DNA from: Bacteroidota bacterium
GTDB lineage: Bacteria; Bacteroidota; Bacteroidia; Chitinophagales; Chitinophagaceae
Assembly (NCBI GenBank): GCA_023386045.1
Contig: JAEWKK010000022.1
Coordinates: forward strand, 1 to 64,000
Reading direction: 5' to 3'
DNA: 64,000 bases
Shown: positions 23,945 to 33,788 of the stretch, in pieces
Position numbering within the stretch: position 1 is the stretch's first letter
How the letters are laid out: each line of letters opens with the position of its first letter
Translations under genes and position numbers: made by a program
The notes under the pieces: generated by a model
Database searches by the model: none
Seen by the model: the letters and a program-made list of their open reading frames with translations, nothing else
Told to the model about the DNA's origin: nothing

Positions 23945-25171
23945 TTATTCCTCCACGTAATTTAAGTCTTTACCAAATGTTTCTTTTGTAAACAGTGCAG
24001 CAACAACAGTTATCACCATAATAATAATGGCCGTAAGCCATCCTCCGGTATAATAATCTGTGAGTTGACGAAGTGCCTGGAAAAGCGGCAGTATCAATAC
24101 AGCCAGCATGCCACGCACCATATTAGGAATTGTAGTTGCTGCCGTTGCCCGCAGGTTGGTACCAAATTGTTCGGCTGCCATGGTTACAAAGATGGCCCAG
24201 AAGCCGGTACCAAATCCAAGTCCTGCACAAATCCAGTACATTCTATCAGCACTCCCATTTTCCTGCACTGTAAAAAACAGGATCATGAAAATAGCAGTGA
24301 TGCCATAGAAAAGAAAAAGCGCTTTCTTCCTGCTGCGAAACCACTGGCTGATCAGTCCTATTAAAATATCACCAATAGAGATGGCAGCATAAGCATACAT
24401 GATGGCCTTGCCCGGATCCACTTTTTCGCGTATGTTCATTTGCTCTGCAAACTCTCCTGAAAAAGTTACCAGCACACCAATGACAAACCAGGTGGGCAAG
24501 CCTACCAGTATACCCAGAATATATCTTTTCAGTCTGTCCTTATTACTGAACAGCATGAGGAAGCTGCCTCTCTTTACATTCATTTTTTTGACGTCATGAA
24601 ACATGCCTGATTCAAAAACTGAAATACGTAAAAGCAGCAATAGCAAACCCAATCCGCCTCCAATAAAATAACAGGTGCGCCAATGAAAATTTTCTTTCAT
24701 TACAAAAGCAACTACTGCACCTGTTAAACCAATTCCGGCAACCATGGATGTGGCGATGCCACGCTTTTCTTTTGGTGTGAGTTCAGAAACCAGGGTGATG
24801 CCTGCTCCCAGTTCACCTGCAAGCCCAAGTCCTGCAATAAACCGGATCCATTTGTATTGCTCCACTGTTTCAACAAATCCATTACCAATGTTAGCCAGTG
24901 AATACAGGATGATGGAACCAAAGAGCACACTGAGTCTCCCTTTCTTATCTCCCATCACTCCCCAGATAATCCCTCCTATTAATAACCCAGCCATCTGCCA
25001 CATGATGATGGCTTCACCATCTGTTGTGATCTGCTGCCTGGAAAGCCCCAGGTCAGTCAGACTAGGAATGCGAATAATGCTAAAAAGCAGGAGGTCGTAG
25101 ATGTCAACAAAATAACCCAGCGCTGCCACAACAACGGCCAGGTTAAATAATGACTTACGGGGCTGATTCAT
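23945..25171 (-). CDS. MFS transporter (sugar/metabolite:H+ symporter type)
   Basis: A 408-residue, twelve-helix permease. MFS signatures are visible: the loop 2-3 motif MGDKKGRLSVLFGS and, between helices 4 and 5, AGLGLAGELGAGITLVSE, typical of the sugar and aromatic-acid symporter branch. Its place between DedA and the DUF4254/GT9 genes without gaps suggests a role in envelope precursor or metabolite movement; the substrate is not evident. Confidence 0.88.
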   Translation of the reverse strand: MNQPRKSLFNLAVVVAALGYFVDIYDLLLFSIIRIPSLTDLGLSRQQITTDGEAIIMWQMAGLLIGGIIWGVMGDKKGRLSVLFGSIILYSLANIGNGFVETVEQYKWIRFIAGLGLAGELGAGITLVSELTPKEKRGIATSMVAGIGLTGAVVAFVMKENFHWRTCYFIGGGLGLLLLLLRISVFESGMFHDVKKMNVKRGSFLMLFSNKDRLKRYILGILVGLPTWFVIGVLVTFSGEFAEQMNIREKVDPGKAIMYAYAAISIGDILIGLISQWFRSRKKALFLFYGITAIFMILFFTVQENGSADRMYWICAGLGFGTGFWAIFVTMAAEQFGTNLRATAATTIPNMVRGMLAVLILPLFQALRQLTDYYTGGWLTAIIIMVITVVAALFTKETFGKDLNYVEE

Positions 25172-25177
25172 GCTCTA

Positions 25178-25891
25178 TCAGTGATTGGAATTTTTTTGAA
25201 GATCTTCCTGGATCTCCTCAACAGGCACTACTTTCTTCTTGGCAAAGAAAAGCTTCCAGATCACAGGCAGTGTTGTTACCAGGATAATGCCTATTGTGAT
25301 CAGTTCAATATAATCAAGAAGGCTGAAACCAAACTGGCTCTTCACCCATTCTTCAAGAAAATAACCTCCCAGCATCATGCTGCATACCCAGGCGATGCTT
25401 CCAATAATATTGTAGAAAATAAAAACGCCTCTATCCATTTTTACAACTCCAGCCACAATAGGCGCGAATGTGCGGATGATGGGAAGGAACTTGGCAAGAA
25501 AGATGGTGGCCTTACCATATTCTTCATAAAACTCCCTGGCTCTCATCAGGTGTTTTTTCCTGAATAGCCAGGTTTCTTTTCTGTCATATAAAAGTGGTCC
25601 TGCCTTTTTACCAAACCAATAGCCAACAATATTTCCAATTACGGATGCAAGGATCACGGTTAAAATCACCATCGGTATACTGCTCACAATAAATTCATCA
25701 GCCAGTCTTCCCAGAACAATTCCGGCGGCAAATAAGAGTGAGTCGCCAGGCAAAAAGAAACCAACGAACAATCCTGTTTCTGCAAAAATGATCAGCAGCA
25801 GGATGTAGATACCGCCATTCTGGATCACCCATTCAATAAAATCGTGCAGGAATCCCCCTTTCAACAAATAAATCTGTAATAAACTATCCAT
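25178..25891 (-). CDS. DedA-family membrane protein
   Basis: A 237-residue DedA protein, a family of likely proton-driven lipid-carrier flippases. Segments seen are ETGLFVGFFLPGDSLLFAAG and the conserved FLAKFLPIIRTFAPIVAG. The C-terminus is a charged cytoplasmic tail. It heads a tight run DedA/MFS/DUF4254/GT9/GT9 with gaps of 6 bp or less, consistent with recycling of a polyprenyl carrier used by the glycosyltransferases; that link is inference. Confidence 0.92.
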   Translation of the reverse strand: MDSLLQIYLLKGGFLHDFIEWVIQNGGIYILLLIIFAETGLFVGFFLPGDSLLFAAGIVLGRLADEFIVSSIPMVILTVILASVIGNIVGYWFGKKAGPLLYDRKETWLFRKKHLMRAREFYEEYGKATIFLAKFLPIIRTFAPIVAGVVKMDRGVFIFYNIIGSIAWVCSMMLGGYFLEEWVKSQFGFSLLDYIELITIGIILVTTLPVIWKLFFAKKKVVPVEEIQEDLQKNSNH

Positions 25892-25932
25892 GTCCTGTTT
25901 TGTAAAATTTCGAATTAATCAATTAATGTTTT

Positions 25933-27171
25933 CTAACCATGATCCAGTTCTCCTTCCCACTTACTTACCACGCTTGTGGCAAGAGCATTACCCACCACAT
26001 TGGTGGCCGTGCGGAACATATCGCAGAAATGATCAATCGGCAAAATAAGGGCAACTCCTTCAGGTGGTATGTTAAACATTGCACAGGTAGCCAAAACTAC
26101 CACCAGTGAAGCCCTGGGTACGCCTGCTATTCCTTTACTGGTGAGCATGAGTACCAACAGCATGGTCAGCTGGGTGGTGAGCGAAAGATCAATACCATAG
26201 GCCTGTGCAATAGCAAGGCTGGCAAAGGTCATGTACATCATGCTTCCATCGAGGTTGAAGGAATAGCCCAGCGGCAAAACAAAAGCAACGATCCTGTCCC
26301 TGCATCCAAAGCGTTCGAGCTCCTCCGTTAGTTTAGGAAATACAGCTTCACTACTAGTGGTGCTAAATGCAATAAGAAGTGGACTGCCAATCCTCCTGAG
26401 CAGTTCTTTCATTCTTCCTTTTAATATGATAAAGCCTACCAATAATAAGAGTATCCAAAGAAGGGCGATGCCTATAAGGAAGAAAGAAAAATATTTCAGG
26501 TAAAAATTAAAAATTCCTAATCCTTTAGTGGCTACCACAGCGGCAATGGCACCGAATACTCCAATGGGTGCAAAGTTCATCACGTAGTTTACCATCTTCA
26601 GGATCACATGCGAAGCCACTTCCAGGGCCTTGATCAATGGCTTTGTGTATTCACCGATGGCTGCTGCTGCCACACCAAAAAATATGGAGAACACAACCAG
26701 TTGAAGGATCTCGTTCGTAGCCATAGCTTCAATAAAGCTTTTGGGTATCACGTGCTCCACAAAGTTCTGGAGTGAAAATCCTTTCTGTTTGGTCATGAGG
26801 TCACCAAGGCCTTCAACATCTTTTTGTGAAAGATCAATGTACTGTCCCGGTTGAAAATAATTCACCAGCATCATACCAATCAGAAGAGAAGCAAGAGATG
26901 CAGTAATAAACCAAAGAATGGCCTTGCCGCCCACACGTCCCACGGTTTTCAGATCACCCAGTTTGGCAATGCCCACGACCAATGTAGTAAATACAAGTGG
27001 CGCGATGATCATTTGCACGAGACGGATGAAAATAGTGCTAAGTAATTTGATATTGGTGCCAAAATCTGTACGAAAACCCGGTTCACTGAATCTGTATACC
27101 AAATAACCGGTGAATACGCCGAGGACCATTGCAAGCAGGATATAAATCGTCAGCCGGTTGCCTTTACTCAT
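25933..27171 (-). CDS. Dicarboxylate/amino acid:cation symporter (DAACS)
   Basis: A 412-residue transporter of the GltP/DctA family taking up glutamate, aspartate or C4-dicarboxylates with Na+ or H+. The re-entrant loop reads STTSSEAVFPKLTEELERFG and the substrate region LGYSFNLDGSMMYMTFASL, followed by VPRASLVVV and LPIDHFCDMFRTATNVVGN. Start is taken at MSKGNRL (27171), not the longer frame. It is divergent from two more amino-acid transporters, making a small uptake region. Confidence 0.93.
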   Translation of the reverse strand: MSKGNRLTIYILLAMVLGVFTGYLVYRFSEPGFRTDFGTNIKLLSTIFIRLVQMIIAPLVFTTLVVGIAKLGDLKTVGRVGGKAILWFITASLASLLIGMMLVNYFQPGQYIDLSQKDVEGLGDLMTKQKGFSLQNFVEHVIPKSFIEAMATNEILQLVVFSIFFGVAAAAIGEYTKPLIKALEVASHVILKMVNYVMNFAPIGVFGAIAAVVATKGLGIFNFYLKYFSFFLIGIALLWILLLLVGFIILKGRMKELLRRIGSPLLIAFSTTSSEAVFPKLTEELERFGCRDRIVAFVLPLGYSFNLDGSMMYMTFASLAIAQAYGIDLSLTTQLTMLLVLMLTSKGIAGVPRASLVVVLATCAMFNIPPEGVALILPIDHFCDMFRTATNVVGNALATSVVSKWEGELDHG

Positions 27172-27366
27172 GTTTTTCTTTGTTGAACAGAACGCCGAAA
27201 ATCGAAAAAAATAACCACAGGGCAAAAACTTTCGGGATTGCCATCCCTTCCACTTGTGTAAAACATGTAAGCTGAGTTTTGAATTATTGCCTTATTTTAC
27301 GAGCTTAATTTAAAAACGAAACTCTATTGCATTGAATCAATATCATTGCAAAAATCAACCACCTGC

Positions 27367-28992
27367 ATGAAAAAATTGATTGCTAAAGTCAGTGCTATCC
27401 TGGCCTTATTTATCTTACCCCTGCCAGTATTAGGGCAGGATAATCTTGAAAAAACAAAAGGTCTTGATCAAAAAATAGACGAATGGTTTGCTCCAATTGC
27501 CAGTTGGTTTGAGAGCGTTGTTTTCTTTCCAGTGCGATTTACGGAATCAATCAGTGTTCCGTTTGTAGTGATCTTACTGGTAGTAGGTGCCATTTTTTTC
27601 ACTCTTTATTTTGGTTTTGTCAATATCAGATGTTTTGGCTTAGCCATTAGGGTTGTAAGAGGTAAATACGATTACCTGGATAAAGATGCTGCAGTTACGA
27701 AGCCTGATGCTTTAAATGTGACTGTGAAAGGCGATATCGTTGATACGATTAAAGATGAATCCCATCACGGGGAGGTCAATCACTTTCAAGCCCTTGCTAC
27801 GGCGGTGTCAGGCACTGTTGGTCTTGGAAACATTGCAGGTGTTGCAGTAGCCGTTGCAATCGGAGGTCCCGGTGCTACGTTCTGGATGATCATCTGCGGA
27901 CTTCTTGGCATGTCAACAAAATTTGTGGAATGTACCCTTGGGGTTAAATATCGTGACATCAATAATAAAGGAACTGTATTTGGTGGCCCCATGTATTATT
28001 TGAGTCGGGGCCTAAAAGAAAAGGGCTTATCAATGGCAGGTAAAGTACTGGCTGTTTTGTTTGCTATTTTATGCATTGGCGGCTCATTTGGAGGTGGTAA
28101 CGCTTTTCAAGCCAACCAGGCAACACAACAAATTGTAACCATGTTAGGTATAAAAGGTGGTTCATCTGGTTTTGTGATAGGACTTGTGCTGGCAGTACTT
28201 ACTGGTATTGTGATAATTGGGGGCATCAAACGTATTGCACAGGTTACGGAAAAGATCGTTCCTTTCATGGCAGGACTGTACATCATAGCCTCACTGATCA
28301 TCATCTTCATGCATTTTACACTGATAGATGATGCTTTTGGTTTAATTGTTTCTCAGGCCTTTTCACCTATGGCAGGTCTTGGAGGCATTGCAGGCGTTTT
28401 GATCCAGGGATTTAGAAGGGCTGTTTTTTCAAATGAAGCCGGGGCCGGCTCTGCAGCCATTGCACACTCCGCAGTTCGCACAAAATATCCAGCCTCTGAA
28501 GGCATAGTTTCACTATTGGAACCATTTATTGATACAGTGGTGATCTGCACAATGACAGCACTTGTGATCGTAATTTATAACATGCAGAATGTTTTTACCT
28601 ATGGCTCACCCGGTGCTCTTAATGGAGTTGACCTTACTTCTGCTGCTTACAACGATGCTATCCCGCATTTCTCTTATGTACTTACCGTAGCCATAGTTTT
28701 ATTTGCTTTCTCTACTATGATATCCTGGTCATATTATGGCTTGCAGGCCTGGAAATATCTATTTGGACGTAGCAAAGCTGCTGATCTAAGCTATAAATTA
28801 CTCTTCCTGTTCTTTATTGTAATAGGTGCATCTGCTACATTAAATGCCGTTATTTCGTTTTCTGATGCCATGATCCTGGCCATGGTATTTCCCAACATGG
28901 TAGGATTGTTCTTCCTTTTCCCTAAAGTAAAACAGGAACTTACCAGATATTTGAACGCTATAAAACCAAAACCATCATCGTTTAAATCATAA
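27367..28992 (+). CDS. Alanine/glycine:cation symporter family (AGCS)
   Basis: A 541-residue Na+-coupled amino-acid symporter. Unusually it begins with a signal-peptide-like segment (LPLPVLGQ) and a ~120-residue region before the family core. The core has FQALATAVSGTVGLGNIAGV, MSTKFVECTLGVKYRD, FGGPMYYLSRGLKEKGL and RRAVFSNEAGAGSAAIAHSA, all characteristic. It stops 2 bp before the APC permease start, so the two are co-transcribed. The long N-terminus is seen in some Bacteroidota members. Confidence 0.93.
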   Translation: MKKLIAKVSAILALFILPLPVLGQDNLEKTKGLDQKIDEWFAPIASWFESVVFFPVRFTESISVPFVVILLVVGAIFFTLYFGFVNIRCFGLAIRVVRGKYDYLDKDAAVTKPDALNVTVKGDIVDTIKDESHHGEVNHFQALATAVSGTVGLGNIAGVAVAVAIGGPGATFWMIICGLLGMSTKFVECTLGVKYRDINNKGTVFGGPMYYLSRGLKEKGLSMAGKVLAVLFAILCIGGSFGGGNAFQANQATQQIVTMLGIKGGSSGFVIGLVLAVLTGIVIIGGIKRIAQVTEKIVPFMAGLYIIASLIIIFMHFTLIDDAFGLIVSQAFSPMAGLGGIAGVLIQGFRRAVFSNEAGAGSAAIAHSAVRTKYPASEGIVSLLEPFIDTVVICTMTALVIVIYNMQNVFTYGSPGALNGVDLTSAAYNDAIPHFSYVLTVAIVLFAFSTMISWSYYGLQAWKYLFGRSKAADLSYKLLFLFFIVIGASATLNAVISFSDAMILAMVFPNMVGLFFLFPKVKQELTRYLNAIKPKPSSFKS

Positions 28993-28994
28993 CT

Positions 28995-30680
28995 ATGAGT
29001 TTGTTCGTTAGAAAACCAATGGCTGCCCTATTGAATGAGGCAGATGAAACCGGAAGTCACACCCTCAAAAGAACGCTGGGTGCCGGTGGCTTGATCGCGC
29101 TGGGAATCGGGGCTATTATTGGAGCCGGATTATTTTCCATTACAGGTATGGCGGCTGCCAATCATGCAGGACCAGCCATCACCATTTCATTTGTTGTAGC
29201 GGCACTGGGCTGTCTTTTTGCAGGTCTCTGTTATGCCGAATTTGCATCCATGATCCCTGTAGCAGGAAGTGCATATACTTATTCCTATGCTACCATGGGT
29301 GAATTCATTGCCTGGATCATTGGCTGGGACCTTGTCCTGGAATATGCAGTTGGTGCAGCCACTGTGGGCATCAGTTGGAGCCGTTACCTGGTAAAATTTC
29401 TGGAGGGTTTTGATGTTCATCTTCCCACTGCTCTCACACTGGGGCCTTGGGATGGTGGTGTGATCAACCTGCCTGCTGTATTTATTATTGTATTAATGAG
29501 CTTACTATTGATCAAGGGCACAAAAGAAAGTGCATTGGTCAATGGGATCATTGTAGCATTAAAAGTTTCTGTGGTACTGGTATTCATTTTCCTGGGATGG
29601 AGATATATCAATAACGACAATTATAACCCATACATTCCTGATAATACCGGAACCTTCGGCAACTTTGGATTCAGTGGAATTATCAGGGCAGCTGCCATTG
29701 TTTTCTTTGCCTATATTGGTTTTGATGCGGTGAGTACAGCAGCGCAGGAAGCCAAGAATCCCAAACGTGATATGCCCTGGGGTATCCTGGGTTCGCTGGC
29801 TATCTGTACCATTCTTTACATCCTGTTTGCTCACGTTATGACAGGTGTAACTTCCTATACCACATTTGCAGGTAAAGATGGTATTGCTCCTGTAGCCGTA
29901 GCCATTGAACATATGGGAACACCTGATGCCAGTGGTGCCATTCAACCGGATTATCCCTGGCTGAACCGCGCCATCGTAGTAGCCATCCTTGCAGGTTATG
30001 CTTCGGTGATCCTGGTGATGCTGATGGGACAAAGCCGTGTATTCTTTAGTATGAGTAAGGATGGACTGATCCCAAGGATCTTTTCTTCCGTGAATCCAAA
30101 AACTCAGACTCCTGCCAAGAACAATCTTCTTTTCATGCTTTTTGTTAGCGCCTTTGCTGCATTTGTACCGGCAAGAGTTGTGGGTGAGATGACAAGTATC
30201 GGAACCTTGTTCGCATTCATTCTTGTTTGTATTGGCATCTGGGTGATGAGAAGGAAGATGCCTGAAATACCAAGATCATTTAAAACACCAATGGTGCCCC
30301 TGGTACCAATCCTGGGTATTGCAACCTGTCTTTTCATGATGGTTTTCCTGCCCATGGATACCTGGATCCGTTTGCTGGTGTGGATGCTGATAGGCATGGA
30401 TATTTACCTGGCTTATGGCGCCAAGCATAGCAAGATGGGTAATGGTACCACAACAAGGAAGGGAATGAAAGTAGCCAGGTATACAGGTCTGGTACTGGCA
30501 GCACTGCTGATCGTAGCAGGTTTGCTTCACCAGTATGTGGTAGGATTTGAAGCCGACCGCACCTTGCTGTATATCTCTATTGTATTTGCATTGGTTCACT
30601 TCTTTGTTTTTGCCAACCGTCTTGGAAGGCCTGAACCCATCGATGATGGAGAACCTTCCAATCCAATGGAATCAAGATAA
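28995..30680 (+). CDS. APC-superfamily amino acid permease (CAT-like)
   Basis: A 561-residue permease with about fourteen hydrophobic segments. The start TLGAGGLIALGIGAIIGAGL is the typical helix 1 with the unwound GIGAIIGAG substrate site, and helix 3 contains AGSAYTYSYATMGE. The length and C-terminal extra helices match cationic amino-acid transporter-like members. It follows the AGCS gene by 2 bp and is ended by a strong terminator. Confidence 0.92.
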   Translation: MSLFVRKPMAALLNEADETGSHTLKRTLGAGGLIALGIGAIIGAGLFSITGMAAANHAGPAITISFVVAALGCLFAGLCYAEFASMIPVAGSAYTYSYATMGEFIAWIIGWDLVLEYAVGAATVGISWSRYLVKFLEGFDVHLPTALTLGPWDGGVINLPAVFIIVLMSLLLIKGTKESALVNGIIVALKVSVVLVFIFLGWRYINNDNYNPYIPDNTGTFGNFGFSGIIRAAAIVFFAYIGFDAVSTAAQEAKNPKRDMPWGILGSLAICTILYILFAHVMTGVTSYTTFAGKDGIAPVAVAIEHMGTPDASGAIQPDYPWLNRAIVVAILAGYASVILVMLMGQSRVFFSMSKDGLIPRIFSSVNPKTQTPAKNNLLFMLFVSAFAAFVPARVVGEMTSIGTLFAFILVCIGIWVMRRKMPEIPRSFKTPMVPLVPILGIATCLFMMVFLPMDTWIRLLVWMLIGMDIYLAYGAKHSKMGNGTTTRKGMKVARYTGLVLAALLIVAGLLHQYVVGFEADRTLLYISIVFALVHFFVFANRLGRPEPIDDGEPSNPMESR

Positions 30681-30698
30681 AAATGGAAGAAACATCTT

Positions 30699-30724
30699 AA
30701 AGCCGCCTTCAGGGCGGCTTTTTT
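30699..30724 (+). terminator. Terminator of the AGCS-APC operon
   Basis: AAGCCGCC and GGGCGGCTT form a G/C-rich stem with a TTCA loop and a T-tract, 19 bp after the permease stop. Confidence 0.9.
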
Positions 30725-30818
30725 CTGCGCCGTATAATTTACATTTGCGGCTCCCCGATGAAATCAATCCAAATGAATGCTTAGGGGAAAAAGAAATCAT
30801 CATTAAACTTTCAGTTTC

Positions 30819-31541
30819 ATGGGTCGCATATTTGAAGTAAGAAAGGCCACGATGTTTGCCCGCTGGGACCGGATGGCCAAGCAGTTCACAAGAATTGGTA
30901 AAGAGATCGCCATTGCTGTAAAGGCAGGAGGACCTGATCCTAACACCAATCCTGCTCTTCGTCGATGTTTTCAGAATGCCAAGGCAGTGAACATGCCTAA
31001 GGACCGCGTAGAAGCAGCCATCAAGAGAGCGCAGGGTAAGGAAATGGATAATTTCGAGGAGATCCTTTACGAAGGTTATGGACCTCATGGTGTGGCTATC
31101 TTGGTGGAAACTGCAACCGATAACCACGTACGCACGGTAGCCAATGTGAAGGCCATCTTTAACAAAGGTGGTGGTGCTTTGGGCAACAGTGGAAGTGTAA
31201 GCTTTCAGTTCAAGAAAATGGGTGTGTTCAAATTGAAGCCTGAAGGACTGAACATGGAAGAACTCGAACTTGAATTTATTGATTACGGACTGGAAGAACT
31301 GGGAGAAAGTACTGGTGAAAATGGTGAGGACATCCTGGTAATGCGCTGCGCCTTTAATGATTTTGGTCACATGCAAAAAGCGCTTGAAGAAAAAGGCATC
31401 ACTCCTATCAGCGCAGAAGTAGAATGGATCCCTTCCACAACTGTTCCTTTAAATGATGAGCAGGCCGAAGATGTGAGTAAGCTGATCGAGAAGCTGGAAC
31501 AGGATGATGATGTACAGAAAGTGTTTCACAACATGAGTTGA
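30819..31541 (+). CDS. yebC: YebC/PmpR-family DNA-binding regulator (TACO1-like)
   Basis: A 240-residue protein of the YebC family, implicated in transcription control and in translation of proline-rich stretches. The N-terminus FARWDRMAKQFTRIGKEI, the core NPALRRCFQNAKAVNMPKD, and RALGN-like KGGGALGNSGSVSF are conserved. The length is standard. It has its own terminator and stands between unrelated genes. Confidence 0.93.
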   Translation: MGRIFEVRKATMFARWDRMAKQFTRIGKEIAIAVKAGGPDPNTNPALRRCFQNAKAVNMPKDRVEAAIKRAQGKEMDNFEEILYEGYGPHGVAILVETATDNHVRTVANVKAIFNKGGGALGNSGSVSFQFKKMGVFKLKPEGLNMEELELEFIDYGLEELGESTGENGEDILVMRCAFNDFGHMQKALEEKGITPISAEVEWIPSTTVPLNDEQAEDVSKLIEKLEQDDDVQKVFHNMS

Positions 31542-31579
31542 CAAAAGCTCTAACAATATATTTTCCGAATGAAATCGAA

Positions 31580-31611
31580 TAAAAAAGCAGCCCTCCATCG
31601 GCTGCTTTTTT
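31580..31611. terminator. Bidirectional terminator after yebC
   Basis: AAAAAGCAGCC and GGCTGCTTTTT pair around a short loop between the convergent yebC and phosphatase genes. Confidence 0.88.
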
Positions 31612-31622
31612 ATTGTAATTAT

Positions 31623-32267
31623 CTATCTCCTGAAAAACTGGTTGGCCCACTGAAGTCGTTCAGATCCTACCTGTTCTGCTGTAACTTCCCTGAGTGAACG
31701 CAGTTTTTGTAGTGCTTCTGCTTCCGGATATCCAAGATATCTTAACAGACCATAACTGATCATACCAGTACGATGGATGCCGGCAGAACAATGGATGTAA
31801 ATCCTGGCGCCTTCAGCCAACAATTGTTCTGAACTGCTGAACAAATCATATACCTGGTCCACCTGGTTGCCTGAATGTGGCGATGAAGCAGAAAAGGGAA
31901 ACCATTTCCAAATGATTTTTTGTTTTTCCAGTTGATGGCCAATCTGCAAAGCACCTTCATTCTCATGAAGGAGCGTGATAACAGCGGTAGTTCCTGTCTG
32001 CTTCAATCCTTCAAAAGATATCCTGCCACCGGGCTTATGCCCTATTGCTAAAAATCCTTTATGTACCGGAACCCAATTAATGTCAATTCTTATGTCAGCT
32101 TTCTTCCTGGCCTGGCTGATCATGCTCATTACCGGACCTAATGTTTTACCTGAGTCAGGATCAGATTTAATAAAACTTCGAACCCTGCCTTCCAACTCAT
32201 CCAGTTCCTCTTTGGATAATTCACCGGATTGAATAAGTGGAAGAAGCTTTTGTATTTCTTCTGTCAT
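31623..32267 (-). CDS. Dual-specificity/tyrosine protein phosphatase-like
   Basis: A 214-residue protein. The C-terminal ~140 residues have the cysteine phosphatase fold with P-loop IHCSAGIHRTGM (the Cys-x5-Arg signature) at about residue 160. The N-terminal ~60 residues are a helical extension (ELSKEELDELEGRVRSF). A general acid Asp may lie in the SGNQVDQVYDLF region. Target unknown. It is divergent from the DUF393 gene. Confidence 0.83.
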   Translation of the reverse strand: MTEEIQKLLPLIQSGELSKEELDELEGRVRSFIKSDPDSGKTLGPVMSMISQARKKADIRIDINWVPVHKGFLAIGHKPGGRISFEGLKQTGTTAVITLLHENEGALQIGHQLEKQKIIWKWFPFSASSPHSGNQVDQVYDLFSSSEQLLAEGARIYIHCSAGIHRTGMISYGLLRYLGYPEAEALQKLRSLREVTAEQVGSERLQWANQFFRR

Positions 32268-32314
32268 AGTTAAAATATACCTCTGCTAAATGTTGTATGC
32301 TACCTTTATTGTTT

Positions 32315-32713
32315 ATGGACCATCCTGTAATCCTGTTTGACGGCGTCTGTAATTTCTGCAACGGCACTGTGAATTTCATTATCAGGCAGGACAAAAAGAA
32401 CATCTTCAGGTTTGCTGCTTTACAGTCTGCAAAAGGCCAGGAGCTTCTTCAACAAAATTATCTGTCATCCAAAACCTGGGATTCAATTGTTTTGATCGAA
32501 AAAGGAGTCGCCTATAAAGCTTCTGCAGCTGCCTTAAAATTATTCAACAGGCTGCCATGGTATTGGAAATGGACACAGCTCTTCTGGATAGTGCCGCCAT
32601 TCTTAAGAAATGCAGTTTATGATTTCATTGCACGCAACCGTTACAAATGGTTTGGTAAAAAAGAAAAGTGCATGATCCCTTCAGAAAAAATAAAACAAAG
32701 ATTTCTTTACTGA
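32315..32713 (+). CDS. DUF393 / DCC-family thiol-disulfide oxidoreductase
   Basis: A 132-residue thioredoxin-fold protein with the hallmark VILFDGVCNFCN, where the DxxCxxC region gives the family name DCC. Further family features are FRFAALQSAKGQELL and the C-terminal YDFIARNRYKWFG. It likely acts as a small redox protein. The ATG at 32315 is the natural start. Its last 7 bp overlap the convergent membrane protein gene. Confidence 0.9.
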   Translation: MDHPVILFDGVCNFCNGTVNFIIRQDKKNIFRFAALQSAKGQELLQQNYLSSKTWDSIVLIEKGVAYKASAAALKLFNRLPWYWKWTQLFWIVPPFLRNAVYDFIARNRYKWFGKKEKCMIPSEKIKQRFLY

Positions 32714-32997
32714 ATTCCTTCTTTCTTTTGGAGTTCGCTGAATCTTTTTTCGATGATTCGACGACTGATCCAGCCATACAACAAACCGGCAAATGGCATG
32801 ATGATAATACGTGTAAGCAGACCTTCTTCCCACTGCTGATCAAAACTTTTTTTCATGATAAATACCTCAATGAGAGACATGATCACCAGCAATAAAATAC
32901 CCCAGGTAAGTCCATGGATCAGGATGTATTTCATTTTAGGCATGCGTAATTGCTCATTATAGATCCTGAGCGCGTTTTTTTCTTTTTCGTTTAGCAT
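32707..32997 (-). CDS. Small two-helix membrane protein
   Basis: A 96-residue protein with a charged N-terminus (MLNEKEKNALRIYNEQLR), one membrane segment (IHGLTWGILLLVIMSLIEVF) and a second (RIIIMPFAGLLYGWI), ending in a charged helix. No family recognised. It starts 1 bp after the PhzF stop and so is the second gene of that operon. Confidence 0.68.
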   Translation of the reverse strand: MLNEKEKNALRIYNEQLRMPKMKYILIHGLTWGILLLVIMSLIEVFIMKKSFDQQWEEGLLTRIIIMPFAGLLYGWISRRIIEKRFSELQKKEGIQ

Positions 32998-32998
32998 A

Positions 32999-33784
32999 TC
33001 AGATATCAATTTCTCCCTGCAAATAAAGAGCGCATTTTCCATTCATCAAAACCCTGTCGCCTTCCAGCTGGCACAAAAGTTCACCACCACGTGCAGATAA
33101 TTGCCTGCATAATAATTTCTCCTTACCCAGTTTAGCCGACCAGTAAGGAACAATATTACAATGAGCCGATCCCGTGACAGGATCTTCAGGAATTCCAGCG
33201 CTGGGATAAAAGCATCTTGAAACCACATCAACACTCCTGCCCCTGGCAGTAATGATCACTCCCACAGTTTCGATCTTTTTCATCAATTCAAAATCAGGTT
33301 CAGCATTCATCACTGCATCTTCATCAGGAAGCACAATAAAATAATCTCTTGATCTCAATATTTCAACTGCGGTGGAAACTCCAGCACTCTTTAATAAATT
33401 TTCAGGAACGGCACAGTCCTCTGGCATGCGCGAGGGAAAATCAAGGGTATACCATCCGTCCTTTGCAGATGCTTTTAAAATGCCTGCTTTTTCAGTGGTA
33501 AAACTGATCTCCTGTAAGTGTGGCTCCAGGAAATTTTTGATCACGTAAGCAGAAGCCAATGTAGCGTGCCCGCAAAGATCAATCTCGAAGCCTGGCGTGA
33601 ACCAGCGGATATGATAGCCTTCATCAGTCTTTACAAAAAAAGCTGTTTCGCTGAGATTATTTTCCATGGCGATCAACTGCATCTGTTCATCCTCCAGCCA
33701 GTGTTGTAAAGGCACAATGGCAGCAGGGTTTCCTTTAAAAACTTTTTCCGTAAAAGCATCAACCTGGTAAATGGATAGTTTCAT
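32999..33784 (-). CDS. PhzF-family isomerase
   Basis: A 261-residue protein of the PhzF/diaminopimelate-epimerase fold. Typical features are VDAFTEKVFKGNPAAIV at the start, the catalytic Glu in NNLSETAFF, LCGHATLASA and the second-domain PVTGSAHCNIVPYW. It probably catalyses an isomerisation in secondary or amino-acid metabolism; the PhzF name does not imply phenazine production here. It sits 4 bp after the TRIC gene. Confidence 0.92.
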   Translation of the reverse strand: MKLSIYQVDAFTEKVFKGNPAAIVPLQHWLEDEQMQLIAMENNLSETAFFVKTDEGYHIRWFTPGFEIDLCGHATLASAYVIKNFLEPHLQEISFTTEKAGILKASAKDGWYTLDFPSRMPEDCAVPENLLKSAGVSTAVEILRSRDYFIVLPDEDAVMNAEPDFELMKKIETVGVIITARGRSVDVVSRCFYPSAGIPEDPVTGSAHCNIVPYWSAKLGKEKLLCRQLSARGGELLCQLEGDRVLMNGKCALYLQGEIDI

Positions 33785-33788
33785 TCTT

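Noticed and set aside
33046..33234. 62-residue minus-strand ORF inside the PhzF gene
   Set aside because: Out-of-frame shadow of phzF with no gene-like features.
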